Shown piece by piece: positions 34,605-46,431 of a stretch of 64,000 nt of DNA (position 1 is the stretch's first letter; every line of letters starts with the position of its first letter). The notes below the pieces were generated by a model, which saw only the letters and a list, made by a program, of their open reading frames with translations, did no database searches and was not told the DNA's origin. The translations under genes and the position numbers were made by a program. This DNA is from Oegoconia quadripuncta (lineage: Eukaryota > Arthropoda > Insecta > Lepidoptera > Autostichidae), in assembly GCA_949316235.1 (NCBI GenBank), contig OX438751.1, forward strand, positions 3,062,413-3,126,412, given 5' to 3'.

Positions 34605-34740
34605 TACTTAACGTGCTCCATGAAACACGGAAACACTCGCATTAAAAATGCCACTACTGGTCACCCATCCAAGTACAAACCGCGCCAGACATGGCTGAAC
34701 TTTGCTAATTCGAAATGTGACTGCGCCATGTGTGCTTCTC
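34605..34740 (-). mobile_element. 5S-rRNA-headed SINE, - copy
   Basis: 'ggtcacccatccaagtacaaaccgcgccagacatggctgaactttgctaattcg' is the antisense of the internal promoter part of 5S rRNA (compare 'cgaagttaagcaacgtcgggcgcggttagtacttggatgggtgac'). Confidence 0.65.
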
Positions 34741-34794
34741 GTAATCTCGTTTCGGAGTCATAATCTGGGGATAACCTATTCCTGTACTTGTATA

Positions 34795-35057
34795 CACCGT
34801 GTAACGGTTAAGTGTAGTCATATTTTAAGGGCTTGTTCTACCCATCAATACGAACAACTTTTACTATGGGGGCAACTTCGAAATCGCGAAAAAAAAATCA
34901 GCTGTTCCATAGAAAATTTCAATAACCTCCCGATGCAATGTATGAAACAGCTGATTTTTTTTTCGCGATTTCGAAGTTGCCCCCATAGTAAAAGTTGTTC
35001 GTATTGATGGGTAGAACAAGCCCTTAAAATATGACTACACTTAACCGTTACACCCTG
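34795..35057. mobile_element. nearly perfect foldback MITE (263 bp)
   Basis: Left arm 34795-34908 and right arm 34946-35057 are reverse complements over about 110 bp ('cggttaagtgtagtcatatt...cgcgaaaaaaaaatcagctg'), with a 37-bp spacer. Ends 'CACC/AGGGTGTAACGG' and TA on both sides point to a Tc1/mariner-type transposase. Two overlapping frames in opposite strands here are by-products of the palindrome. Confidence 0.85.
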
Positions 35058-35371
35058 TATATCTAATAATACCAAAGTAGATATTTCTGTCTCGCCGTAT
35101 TTTTCACGGCAGCGCATAATAGTACTAACCGCATTCTTCCCTTGGGATTCGTAAAAATATAGCATATACGTAGGCATAACAGCATACAATGATGGGCAGC
35201 TACGTTAGCTATCAAAATATCTGCGATCGCAAACGGGCTTGCCCGCGTGGCCATTAAGCGATGCCGATAGCGCCATGGTAGAGGCTTATGTTCAGTAGTG
35301 GACCTTAAAAGCTGTACATGACGATGATGAGGTATCAGTCCGTTTCCTTTCAAGTTCAATCTAACTTTTAT

Positions 35372-35525
35372 GTTAGTCCGTTTCGCCGTGATTGAGCAAC
35401 AAACACCCTCAATCACGGCAAAACGGATGAACCGATTTGGATGAAATTTGGTATGTACGTAGAACATACTTAATGTAAAAACATAGGATATTTCACGCAG
35501 ACGAAGAAGTGGGCGGAAAGCTAGT
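35372..35525 (+). mobile_element. Helitron-like repeat, 3' part
   Basis: 'cgtttcgccgtgattgagcaac' and its complement 'caatcacggcaaaacgg', then 'gatttggatgaaatttggtatg' and the end 'cgcagacgaagaagtgggcggaaagctag|t'. Confidence 0.5.
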
Positions 35526-35659
35526 TTAAGGGTAAAGTAATACCAATTTTGTGAACAAATGGCCAGATAATTGCTACAAAATTAAATCTAACAACTTCCG
35601 AAACGAAGTTAAAAACAATAGACAGCCATTTCTATTGGAAACGCTAACTGAATTAAAAT

Positions 35660-35785
35660 ATGTGCGTTCGTCTTGAGCCTGCCCCGCCCTGGCTGAAGGG
35701 CGGGCGGCTGACCGCCCTCCCTCAGTAGCATTTGAGCTCCGTGCAGGAACACTCGTCGTAGAGCCTTTGCCTGCTCCCTGGATAA
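35660..35785 (-). mobile_element. GC-rich LINE ORF fragment
   Basis: The - strand reads 'REQAKALRRVFLHGAQMLLR' then Gly/Pro-rich sequence, like the C-terminal end of a LINE ORF; abrupt GC-rich island in AT-rich DNA. Family not assigned. Confidence 0.4.
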
Positions 35786-36224
35786 ATTAAATTAAGATAT
35801 TTGATTCGTTAAAAAATATATGGCGCGGAATTTATCGAATTTTGAATTTGACAGTCAGTGTAGTGCTGTTATCGAAATATTTATCGGTATAAAATTAGAG
35901 ACGTTGAGTTTTTTAGAAGATAAATAATATAGCTGTATACGCCGCTTATTCTAAATTTCGACATAAACTGAATTTGTTAGTACAAAATAGTATAAATTAA
36001 ATATATAGATAAATAGTACCAGGAGGACAGATACATTAGTTATCGAGTGTCGATAGTGCAACAAGTGACCGCAACAACAACTCTAGATATGATTTTGTAC
36101 GACGTAAGTATACCCACTACTCATATATTAAATTTTATAGACACGATTCATTGAACACGTGATTGTAAATGTCCTAATTTCCTATTCCAAATAATAATTT
36201 TGCTTGTAAAAATAATCCATCGAT

Positions 36225-36320
36225 TAATTAATCAAATACTCTTTATTGCACAATTAACAAAAACTACACAAAGATTGCAGCGTACATCATTAATCCCCTT
36301 AAATGGACCAAAGATAAATA
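36225..36320 (-). mobile_element. LINE 3' tail
   Basis: 'aatcaaatactctttattgcacaattaacaaaaactacac...gcagcgtacatcattaat'; the same tail is at 54807-54900 and, inverted, at 54640-54726. Confidence 0.55.
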
Positions 36321-36379
36321 TATAAATAATCATGCTTGGTACACACAGCTCCATTCATCTTATTCCACATTAAGCAATT

Positions 36380-36650
36380 AGATAGATAGATAGATAAGCA
36401 TTTATTTGCATCCATGTACACACACCTAACAAATTTTACTGAAAAATACAACTAAAACAATAAAACACAATACAGAAACAACAAATATTATGTGTGTTCC
36501 GCAGTATACAAAAAGGCTACAGCTCAGCGTATGGATTTGCCCATTAGGTCAGCCATAACTCGGGTATACGTGTTCACTTTCATCATACAAACCTATGCAC
36601 CTAGCGAGATACGAACCTACGACCTTAGCTATTACTGATTGGTACGGAGA
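36380..36650 (-). mobile_element. LINE tail with (GATA)n and SINE S3 head
   Basis: 'agatagatagatagataagcatttatttgcatcc' leads a LINE tail; 36545-36650 is the S3 head in - orientation ('cataactcgggtatacgtg...cctagcgagatacgaacctacgacc'). Confidence 0.45.
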
Positions 36651-37129
36651 ATAAAAGGTGAGGCGTTGCGTTGCTTGGAAGGACGGTCCACCCAAGGAAT
36701 AAAAACGAACGGCCTGAGTACCATTAATACCATTTATTTTTCACACACATAAATATAAATATAAGCTGTATATAAGTGTAACAAGACATTAGAGAAGGCT
36801 CGTACTAATAAAACTATCCCAAGACTGAGAAAAACTTATAGAATGATACTCTATTCTATTTCTTCCGTCTAATCTGAATTTGAACAGTATCAAATATATA
36901 ATATATTATTGAGAGTGAGACTCGATCTCAATCCTGAGACAGCCCCGTAAATACGGCCCTTAGTTTTCAAAAAAAAAAGAAGCTATTGTACAAAAGATAA
37001 TAACAGATATAATAAAAAAGATATGCGTGCGTGTGTGGTGGGAACAGACTCAGCGTACGCTGGGCGGCGCAGCCACACACCACTGATTTTCAGCCTGCCC
37101 CTGACTACAGTAACAACTATTTTTTTTTT

Positions 37130-37235
37130 AATTTACGCACACATGATAAATGGACCCGTGAAGAAAAATCTGGAGGAGGCCTATGTCAAGGGAAACCGCG
37201 ACAAACGTCAGCAAAGGATTACTTCTTAATTTATT
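37130..37235 (+). mobile_element. LINE ORF2 C-terminal relic
   Basis: Reads 'VKKNLEEAYVKGNRDKRQQR' and then a stop, a C-terminal pattern of lepidopteran LINEs. About 100 bp only. Confidence 0.5.
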
Positions 37236-38059
37236 TACATTTCATAAGAATAACTTCATTTTGTCAGAGAATAAAACCTTCTTCTTTTATTTTTAACACG
37301 CTTTTATTAGTTTCACTTCTAACTATAATGAAACAATAAATTTATAAAACACAATTAAAAATACCTATATCCAACTCGCCTCCGTGAGGCATAGTACCTA
37401 GTACGCTAGCACTATTGCCCCGCTGAATGCATAAGCTCAGCTGCTGAGCAATAATGTAATAATGTAATATAATGTAATCAAATCTAAATCTAAATATGTA
37501 ATTCCGATGACAAAACTATAATTTGATATATTGGCGCTGATCTGATTATGGATCCAGGAGGTGGACGGTGAAGTTTGAGTTCATATGACTCGTTTTGACG
37601 AGTCTAATATATTATACACTTGGTGTCGACGATCTGGTGATGGCGTCAGGAGATGGATGTTGGAAATGTAGCGCGTTTTTTTTAGTTTAAACTACATATT
37701 ATTATATTTATATTTGGATCCTTCAGCAACAAGAGTACCAATCTCGCTACTAAAAATAGAAACAATATTCCACATCGAATGCCAATTATGCAATTCAATG
37801 AATCGGAAGTGTACAAATAGATAACAGCCGATACCATATCATATTTTATGACATCGATGGTAGATAATATACCGTAATCCCGTACATCTCGTTCCCTTTC
37901 CGTAGGCGGTGAACTTGACATTCCCTGCACGAGCCATCAGACCGTGAAAGGGATATAGCTAAAAATAACACTTCATATTATTTATGGCTAGTAAAATACT
38001 ATTCTTAGATCTTATGTTACTATAATCGTTATAAAATAAATCATCCCAACATTAAAATC

Positions 38060-38645
38060 TATAATCGCATCGATTAGCGACGTTAAGCAATTTCTATCGC
38101 GGTCAGTCCTTGGATGGGTGACCTTTACTGACATTTTAAAACGAATGTTGTCGTGCTTCGGAGAGACGTTAAATAGTCCGTCCTGATTGTTTCCAATTGA
38201 AACCAAATCGTGCCCTTAAAAACACTAAGGCCCGTATTAAGAAACCATTCTCAAGATTGAGAACAGTCTTGTGACCGGTCTCAAGTAAACGTGATGATTA
38301 ATAAACCTAACTTGAGATCTGAAAAGGACGTGCATACTCAAGCAGTACTCACTTGAGAGGTGCGCGTATTAATAAACAAAATTCAAGACTATTATTCATT
38401 CGCCGCTTAGCACGGAGCTTGAGATAGCGTCAACTGCTTAAGACGCATCTCGGTTGATACAGCCTCAAGACTTCTATTGAGATTGATTTTTTAATACGGG
38501 CCTTACTCTGAGGTGGCCACTGGCAGACTAGTAAATTGAAGATTTGTGTCAGAACACAAATCATCAATTCGCACTGGGCCCGCGTGGTGGATTAGGTCCC
38601 ATGTCCTTACCCAGTGAGAGGAGGCTATGCCTTAACAGAGGGCGA
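38060..38645 (+). mobile_element. 5S-rRNA-headed SINE, + copy, split by MITE-A
   Basis: 38066-38125 holds 'cgacgttaagcaat...cgcggtcagtccttggatgggtgacc', the 5S internal promoter region; the middle 'ggttgtttccaattgaaac' type sequence follows. After the MITE the body continues 'gaggtggccactggcagac...ctgggcccgcgtggtggattagg' to an RTE-like tail 'aggaggctatgccttaac'. Confidence 0.65.
38228..38503 (-). mobile_element. MITE-A copy 3 (276 bp, internally deleted)
   Basis: Ends as in copy 2; about 50 bp missing in the middle. Flanked by TA ('cacTA|AGG...CCT|TActc'). Confidence 0.8.
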
Positions 38646-40410
38646 TCTACAATATTCAAAGTTATGTTATGTGTGCTGTGTGGTTCCGGCATGTAAAAAG
38701 AATAGAACCAACCCGTCTCTTCCCGTGGGTGTCGTTAAAGAGACTTTCCACCAAAAGAGATATACAGTTTTGCATGTTTTAACGAGCGTGGCGTTGGACT
38801 CACGGGTACCTACATTTCTGTATATAACCGTAGATGTTGTTTCAGGCATTAAACTTTAATATTCGGGACACCCAAACGCTAATATTTGTGATAACTCTGA
38901 TAATAGGGTGTATTTGGTATAACGTCGTGACGTTGTATGTATAGGTATACGTGTATACGCAAAAAAAAAATTGCGCAATAAACTGAATACAGAAAAACGA
39001 GGTCAAGAATCTAAAATTCCAGTTTAAAATATTAAATGCACCATGATAATGCTTTTTGTAATAAGTGTTTTCCTTTCATACAAACATACAGAAATATAGA
39101 CACGAATACATTGCCCTCCTTTTGGCTTCGTCGTAGTCTGGTAAAAATAATTAATACCCTAAATTGTAAGGAACATTGGCCATTGAATGGGAAAATTACG
39201 AAATTACATTTCCAGCGCCACGGATGTCTGTCTCAATGCGAAGGTATTACGTCACATTGACAGTTAGAGTGTCATGACACGACGACATTGTATCCCACTA
39301 GCAGTGCTATACGGTTGAGTCGAGTTATACGAAACCAGTTCTTGGTACTTGGTTAAAGAGACAGGAACCAGCGAATGATTTAAATATTTGATACTCTTGA
39401 AAATCACAATCAATCAAGTGTACTTTACTGCATAATAAATAAGGATTACATTTGTTAAAGAAAACATCATAAAACTATGTAAATGTATGGAGATTGCTAA
39501 ATTATAGTCATTTAATTGTAAGAAAGAAAAATTTATTTAAACTCATCTCATGACACAAACAATCGGGTACAAATATTACACAGTCGAGACACGTGCAAAA
39601 AATAACATTGTGTTTGCCATCTAATTGTCGGTGTCGCAAGGTGGAGACAAAAAGGTCTCCAACTCAGCATGGGTTGTAGCCGTTCACTACAACGCTGGTT
39701 GCTGGTTGAATGCTTAGCCGTCACGTATGGCGGACATTGCTTGAATTATAGGAAACTGCTCAGCTCGTAGGGGAGCCCTACTACGTCGGATTGCCCGATA
39801 GCATCTAAAGAAACCTAACCCAGCCTCATCATCACAAGCCTTACACGTCCCCACTGTCGGGAGATGGTGTGGGCCCTAATCTTCTACGCGGGCCCAATGA
39901 GGATTGGTAGACTATAGTGGCCATCATAAATCTTATGCAGCGTTACTCTGCAGCTGACCAAATGGTTTCAGGAAATTTCCTATAGAAATTCATGGGTATC
40001 ATGAAACTTTAAATGCATGCTTTCAAAAATATTACTTTATACAGATTTTACAGATTTGGATCCACCATTTTCATTCATATAGTTTTAACGGTCATACACC
40101 GCATGTATGCACACTAACAATTCATACTAACAGTACTATCTACTGAAAGTGTTCGTCCATTACTTGAACCGGAATCAGATACCGAAGGACGTGGGAATCT
40201 GGTGATGATAAATGAACCTCTATGTCAAGAGAGTAGGGTGCAAACTGGGCTGGGGAAGGGAGAAGTGGAGGCTGTGCGTGCGCGCGCATCAGTTCTCTGT
40301 AGAGGTGGGCATGTGTCGATTTCTTGTTGAAAGGATGTGGAGATTAAATAATTAAATGCTTTTATAAAAAGAAAACATTATTTCGGGCAACTGGATCATA
40401 GTTTGTTTTA
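38646..40410. other. stretch without supported genes
   Basis: Contains an inverted copy of the 'acgacacccacgggaagag' repeat (38690-38765), otherwise unremarkable AT-rich DNA. Short frames lack recognisable motifs. Confidence 0.45.
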
Positions 40411-40411
40411 T

Positions 40412-40735
40412 GCACAACGGGTTGGTACTTGACCTCAATCACGTATGATGTTAAGAGAAGATAAGGTCGAAGGTGGAAGCGTACTGACTCGGCAACCCCA
40501 TCACATTTGGAGGACTGGCTATCTTATCTCTTACAACCGGAACTCAACAATGCTATTAACATTGCTGCTTGGAGGCAGATTCAGATATGATGGTGGTAGC
40601 TAGCCAGGCGGACATTTAAAATACCCTACCACCAACCAAACGGAGTTCTTAAACATGTACCCCGATGGGATCGAACCCGCGACCTCCGAATCGTAAATCC
40701 AATGTTGTTTACATTGAGCCACGGAAGCGGTAAAT
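40412..40735 (-). mobile_element. SINE S1, full - copy
   Basis: 'tatgcacaacgggttggtacttgacctc...gggatcgaacccgcgacctccgaatcgtaaatccaatgttgtttacattgagccac'. Confidence 0.85.
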
Positions 40736-40994
40736 TATGGTTAGGTAGTAACAATAGTTTTGTTTAGTAACAATAAAATATAAATAAATAAATAAATCCA
40801 TTACTCCGGAATAAAAATAAAAAAAAACTATATGTTATTCTCCTTGTTATTCTTTTCGAGTTGAGGCAAGTTTCATTTTTTTATTGGAATAAAACCTAGC
40901 CTCTCGAACAGCTCTTTGTGGTGTCAAGTTGGTCGACAAACGTGCAGCTGTCAGGACACGCGGAGCAACATAACTGTGATCCATTGTCTGCCGG

Positions 40995-41290
40995 GAGACC
41001 GCGCACTCGTAACGATCACCCTTGAAATCTGGGCTGCTCGTACATGTACACAACAACTTTATATCCCCACTATTGGGCCCACACGGGCTCAATGTGAATT
41101 GATAGATTCGTGTCAGAGTAGCGGCCACCTGACAGTCAGTGCTTCAAAGTCACCACTGCAAGCCAAAGCTTATCAATTCCATGAAACCCGGAAACACTCG
41201 TAAGAAAACATCACTATCACCCCATTGCTTAACTTCGGTAATCGAAAACGAATAGCGAATGCGGTTGCGCTACGAGTGCTTCTGCACACG
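40995..41290 (-). mobile_element. 5S-rRNA-headed SINE, - copy
   Basis: 'gcggccacctgacagtcagtg...catgaaacccggaaacactcg...caccccattgcttaacttcggtaatcg', the last part being antisense of 5S rRNA. Confidence 0.65.
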
Positions 41291-41699
41291 TTGCTGAAAC
41301 TGAAAAATTTATCGACATTTATCATCCTCCCTCTAGTGTCCAGTACTCAGCCAACAATGGCGTCGCACGCATTGCTGCGGTGCGGCTGAAGCGTTGTAAC
41401 AAAAAAAAATTGTTAAATTAACGCATAGTTCACTTAATGTCATGTAAATTTGTTACTTGCTGGTGTTGTGCAGTGAAAGATGGGAGTAGACAGTCTACCG
41501 TTGCAACGGCCTAGCGTAAGTCGCTACATTTAATCTTTCTACTCTAGTGTGGTGCAGTCTGACTACAGATTTTGTGTTTTCAACAGCAATACAATTTTAT
41601 GTGGTAAGCAACTGATGTTCTATGGTTTACCAATTTATTTGTTAATGATTTATTAAATTTAAAATTATAAAAGTAAAGTACATTTATAAATAATAATTT

Positions 41700-41800
41700 A
41701 ATAAACTGACAATATGGATACTAGATAAAGGGTAAACATACATAAATATTTATACCATCCATGATTCGGGAATATATGTTGGTATTCATCACATTGGGCG
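41700..41800 (-). mobile_element. SINE S2 fragment
   Basis: 'tatggatactagataaagggtaaacatacataaatatttat...gattcgggaatatatgttggtattcatcaca'; lacks the head. Confidence 0.6.
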
Positions 41801-41949
41801 AGATACGCCGCATTAAAATCTGTGTTTTGTAAGTGACGTACTTATTGATTTACGTTATTTTTCATATTGTAGATGAAATGCAAAACCGTTATTCCACATA
41901 CCTAGGTATAGTTGTATTGAAGGTTTATTAGTTGATTTGTAGCTAGTGT

Positions 41950-42285
41950 TCCCGTACCTTGGAGGACACGTTAAATAAACAGTCCCGGTTGTTTTCAATT
42001 AAAGACAGTCGTTAAGCCAAGTCGGTGGCCTACAGGGGCGGCTTACGAGTAACACACGGACACTGAACCAGACACAATAGAAGTTTTATTGTTGCTACGG
42101 CTATAGGCGTCTACGTCTTCAGTGTCCGTCAACGTGTTAAAAATCTTTCGGTACAGTCAGGTGGCCTCTAACCTGACAAAAATTCACCAATCTTCATTGG
42201 GCCCGCGTTGTGGATTATGGCCTATGGCCATGTCCCAGTGACACGACGCTATGCCCCAAACGTGTATAGCATGATGATCTCCTAA
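41950..42285 (+). mobile_element. 5S-headed SINE body and tail, + copy
   Basis: 'ggacacgttaaataaacagtcccggttgttttcaattaaagacagtcg...gggcccgcgttgtggattatggcc...agtgacacgacgctatgccccaaacg'. The 5S head is missing. Confidence 0.55.
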
Positions 42286-42654
42286 TTGGCCCATAATAAC
42301 TGACCAAGCAAGCAAAGGAAGGGTTATGCTTTTTCTGCGAGTTAATTATGGCTACTTATTCCGTAGCAGTGCCCAAACGCGTTGTCTCATTCAATTCGTT
42401 TTGGTCCCGACAATGACGTCAAACCTCTGTATGTAGTTTGATTAATTTTGAGTATTCAACTCTCGACAAAAAAGACTGGCGTTGTCTGTGTGTATGTGTG
42501 TCATCAGTCTTTATTCTGACGCCTCTCAGGTCGCTTTGAGTGTGGTTATTTTTATATAAAAGACACAACGATGTGATAGATTCTTAGCCATGTTTCATGA
42601 AAAGATTTAGTTTTAATACTATCCAATCTACCTGGATGATAACTTCAAACTTCA

Positions 42655-42945
42655 AGCATTCATTTCAACGTGAGATACATGATATCATTTGTTGAATGTC
42701 AATTTAAATCTATTGGTAATAAAAATAGGGCTTAAGCATGTCTCGGTCAGTCAGTATGTCCAAGCAACTACCGCTTCGGAATGGGAAATCTGCTGTGGGA
42801 AAAGAACAGCAAATGAAACCCACAGGATCATTGTTATTTTCGTTTTTGTTATATAAAAGTATGTAAATAATGCAATTGTATAAATTTTTGGGAGCTGGGC
42901 GAAGTATACCGAACGTTTTTGTCATTCAGGTAGTCACTAATTTTG
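42655..42945 (-). mobile_element. LINE-N 3' end, - copy
   Basis: Inverted counterpart of 45062-45386 ('tttgttgaatgtcaatttaaatctattgg...gggctgagcgaagtatacc' type sequence). It includes the last codons of a reverse transcriptase ORF on the - strand. Confidence 0.65.
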
Positions 42946-43321
42946 TAATAAACTTTTTTTGTTCTCATTTAGATTAATGATATAATCATTTGTTCAATGT
43001 TTTTCAATTTTTTATTCTTGTCATCTAGTTTAGGTACGAAATTCATGTGTATGGAACAGCTAGACGAGCAATATCCGAAAGGCACATTCTGCGTCATAAA
43101 GTCCGTAGACAGATTACCACGTTTATGTACTTTAAGTACTTAAATGTAGACTACGGATAATAACAAGAGACCGGTTGTAAACGCTTCACACAAAGTTTAT
43201 TTGATAGTTTAATGTAATACGACTGAATTTAACCTCCGCCGAAAAACGAGGGGTGTTATGTGTTTGACGGCGATGTGTGTGTTGGTGTTGTACGTGTGTG
43301 TCGGCGTTGTACGGGTGTTGC

Positions 43322-43500
43322 TATAACATTGTTGCTTGGCGGCAGATTTAGATAATATGGTGGTAGCTAGCCAGGCGGACATTTAAAATACCCTACCACC
43401 AACCAAACCGAGTACTTACACATGTACGCCGCTGGGGATCGAACCCGCGACCTCCGAATCGTAAACCCAATGTTGTTTACATTGAGCCGCCGAGGCGGTG
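43322..43500 (-). mobile_element. SINE S1, partial - copy
   Basis: 'cattgttgcttggcggcagatttagataatatgg...gggatcgaacccgcgacctccgaatcgtaaacccaatgttg'; 3' half missing. Confidence 0.8.
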
Positions 43501-43584
43501 TCTCCTCATTACTTAGTTTCGAAGACACATGTTCTGCCCATGTGGGAGTGTGCTAAAGATGATTCATAGGTATGTATATTAGGT

Positions 43585-43695
43585 AAAGAAAGAAAGAAAG
43601 AAAGAAAAAATTCTTTATTGTACACAGCTTAAAAATATACACAGTGACATTATTCTAACAGGTGTACAACAAAAGGAACTTGGTATAATACGCTA
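43585..43695 (-). mobile_element. (AAAG)n and CR1-like LINE 3' tail
   Basis: (aaag)n at 43586-43605 followed by 'ttctttattgtacacagcttaaaaatatacacagtgac', as at 20085. Confidence 0.6.
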
Positions 43696-43837
43696 CTGCT
43701 GCGTAGCGTAAAGCAAACTTACAAAAGTAAAATATATTCTCTAAATCCTTATACTATAATATATATATATATAAATGATGAATATACCTAACATTCAAAC
43801 AATATAGGTAAAGTAATAGATAAATAAATAAATTTAA

Positions 43838-44105
43838 AAATATCCTTAGACCTACACACAGCGCCATCTAGTTCCACAGTAAGCAACTATAGGCTTGTGT
43901 TGTGGATACCAGATGGTTGATATACTATACATAAATATTTTTTTTTTTGTAAATAAACACTTATTATAAATAAAAACATCCATAACTCGGGTACACATGT
44001 CCGTATTCATTACACAAACAATATGCCCCTAGCGGGATACGAGCCCGCAACCTTTTGGTATAGTGGTCAGAGTTGCTAACCACTACACCAAACAGGCCGT
44101 CGTCG
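43838..44105 (-). mobile_element. SINE S3, - copy
   Basis: 'gcgccatctagttccacagtaagcaac...ccagatggttgatatac...gcccctagcgggatacgagcccgcaacc...accactacaccaaacagg'. Confidence 0.8.
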
Positions 44106-44570
44106 AACATAAACTAATAAATTATGCGAAACTATGAATAAGCTTAAAATAGCCCATTACGAACGTACACCGCAGAATTACGAAGCTGAAGATAAAAGGT
44201 GGTCTTACTTGATCAGGGGTTGGTTTCAATGCCTCGCTGCACGAAATAAAGTTTTGATTTCAAAATAAACGAGAAACAAAAATGAAATAAAGTAATTGTC
44301 GATTAAGATATCCTTACAGGCAGTGACGGTATCTTCATATAAGGCCAAAACCCCGGCTTGATTTACTAAATACTCGATCAGGATTATTAACTATTTAAAC
44401 AGTATAGGAAATCTTTGAATAAAACATTCGCTCTTGTCAAAACCCGAACAACATTAGCGGGCTTGCCCTATTTTGAAACCCTAGGCACGCCACTGCTAAT
44501 AGGAGCCTCTTCAACAATGTCGGATTATTGGTTATCGATTTGTTTTGCGGCCTCTTGAGATAAGCCTCTA

Positions 44571-45591
44571 AGGCCCGTATTAATAAATCAATCTCAATAG
44601 AAGTCTTGAGGCTGTATTAACCAGATGCGTCTTAAGCAGTTGACGCTATCTCAAGCGCCGTGCTAATTTATAAACCAATCTTGAGGTCTACTGAGCTGAG
44701 AGCATTTTTATTTTGCAAAGGAGAGCAGTCCGCGCAATATATAATCTGCGTCGATATGACTCTCTTCGGGACAGGTTCATAGAAATTAATATTTTAACTG
44801 TTCCTTCATAATTTATTTACGAGAATATTATTGTACGGACGAAAAAATATTTCTGCATTCCCAAAAAATAGCGATAAGCATAACTTAAATTTGAGATATA
44901 AGGACAAATTAGCCACCCCTATGTTCAGACTGAGCAAAGTTAATACATAATTTATGGGACACTGTATACGCTTTTATAACCTTATACCTGAGAATATCAT
45001 TAATCTAAATGACAAACAATTTAAAAACCATGTCAAAACAACATTAACAAGAAAAGGTTATTACAAAATTGGTGACTACCTGAATGACAAAAACGCTTGG
45101 TATACTTCGCCCAGCTCCCAAAAATTATAAAATTGTATTAGTTGTATACTTTTATATATATATAAAAAAAAAAGAATAGAAAAGAAAATGATCCTGTGGG
45201 TTTCTTGTGCCGCTTCTTTTCCCACAGATGATTTCTCTTTCCGAAGCAGTGGTAGCTTGGACATACTGATTGACCGAAAAATGCTTAGCCCTATTTTTAT
45301 TTCCAATAGATTTAAATTGACATTCAACAAATGACATCATGTATCTTACGTTGAAATAAAATGCTTTGAGTTTGAATTTGAGTTTGAGATCACTTCTCAA
45401 GTATTCGCCTCAGCGGCGAGTGAATGATAGTCTTGAGTTTCGTTTATTAATACGCGCACCTCTCAAGTGAGTACTGCTTGAGTATGCACGTGCTTTTCAG
45501 GTGTCAAGTTAGGTTTATTAATCAACACGTTTACTTGAGACCGGTCACAAGGCTGTTCTCAATCTTGAGAATGGTTTATTAATACGGGCCT
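44571..45591 (+). mobile_element. MITE-A copy 4, split by a LINE
   Basis: The left part (44571-44702) and right part (about 45387-45591) join into a normal MITE-A once the LINE-N fragment between them is removed. Confidence 0.8.
44703..45386 (+). mobile_element. LINE-N 3' fragment nested in MITE-A
   Basis: A decayed reverse transcriptase C terminus ('AVRAIYNLRRYDSLRDRF', 'FKNHVKTTLTRKGYYKIGDY', with stops and shifts) and a 3' UTR ending 'gtttgaatttgagtttgag'. 5'-truncated. The duplicated target is about 'tgag'. Confidence 0.7.
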
Positions 45592-46430
45592 AAGTTTAGT
45601 TGTTGGGTGAGCGCTTTTAATCTTCAGGCGCGTCATCTTCAAAATCTGGATAGACGTTCTACGACCGTTAAATTAAATGTCTGTAGATATTTAACTATCC
45701 TATTTACCTACTGTAAACTGGTGTACAATAAAATTATCCATTTTGATTTTTGACCGACAGAAATAAACGAATGTTATATGAATGATGGCGTTGTGTGTGT
45801 CCAGTCTTTATCCGGATGTGTGCTGTTTTTTTTATTTGAAAGAATAAATGACGACATTAGTCATGTTTAATGAAAATGAAGCCGTTTCGCAGATATTTAG
45901 CTTATATATTTATTCAAATATTTCATTATCATATCAATCTTTAAATTAGAAATTTTTACCAAAAAAAAACAACCGACATCAGCCACAAGCTATATGGCCA
46001 GTTGGGTTGACAGTTTATACCAGGTTGACCTGATGATCTTCGATTTGTCATACTTATTCATAATCACACCGACCTCCTCTATAGTTTTTCGTCGATGTCA
46101 CTTTCACATTACCCTGAACCCACGGAAAAAGATAAGAGTTTCATATAGGTGCATACAGTTGAGATAATGGTGTAGATTGATCAGTAGTAATCCTGCCGAA
46201 ATTGGAGCTTTGGGAGATTATGGTAGGCTCAAATACACCTACATGAGAGTTTGCAATAATAATACATTTTGTTTTTGCAAGAAAGTATATAACAAAGTAG
46301 CTTACAAAAGCATTCCTGTAACAACAAAGAATAAACAAAACTATAGAAACAGTTTGTTGGAATTTATAAGGGGAGTAAGCTTATTGGTATATCCAGATAA
46401 ATATGTACTAACCGCGACATGATGGTCTTT
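45592..46430. other. stretch without supported genes
   Basis: AT-rich. The 81-codon frame starting at 46177 shows no recognisable domain and overlaps an antisense frame; not called as a gene. Confidence 0.45.
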
Positions 46431-46431
46431 C

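Noticed and set aside
34702..35189. Two opposite-strand frames with near-identical proteins
   Set aside because: Produced by the palindromic MITE at 34795-35057, not a duplicated gene.
46177..46422. 81-codon + frame as a host gene
   Set aside because: No recognisable domain, overlapping antisense frame, and it ends at an RTE relic.
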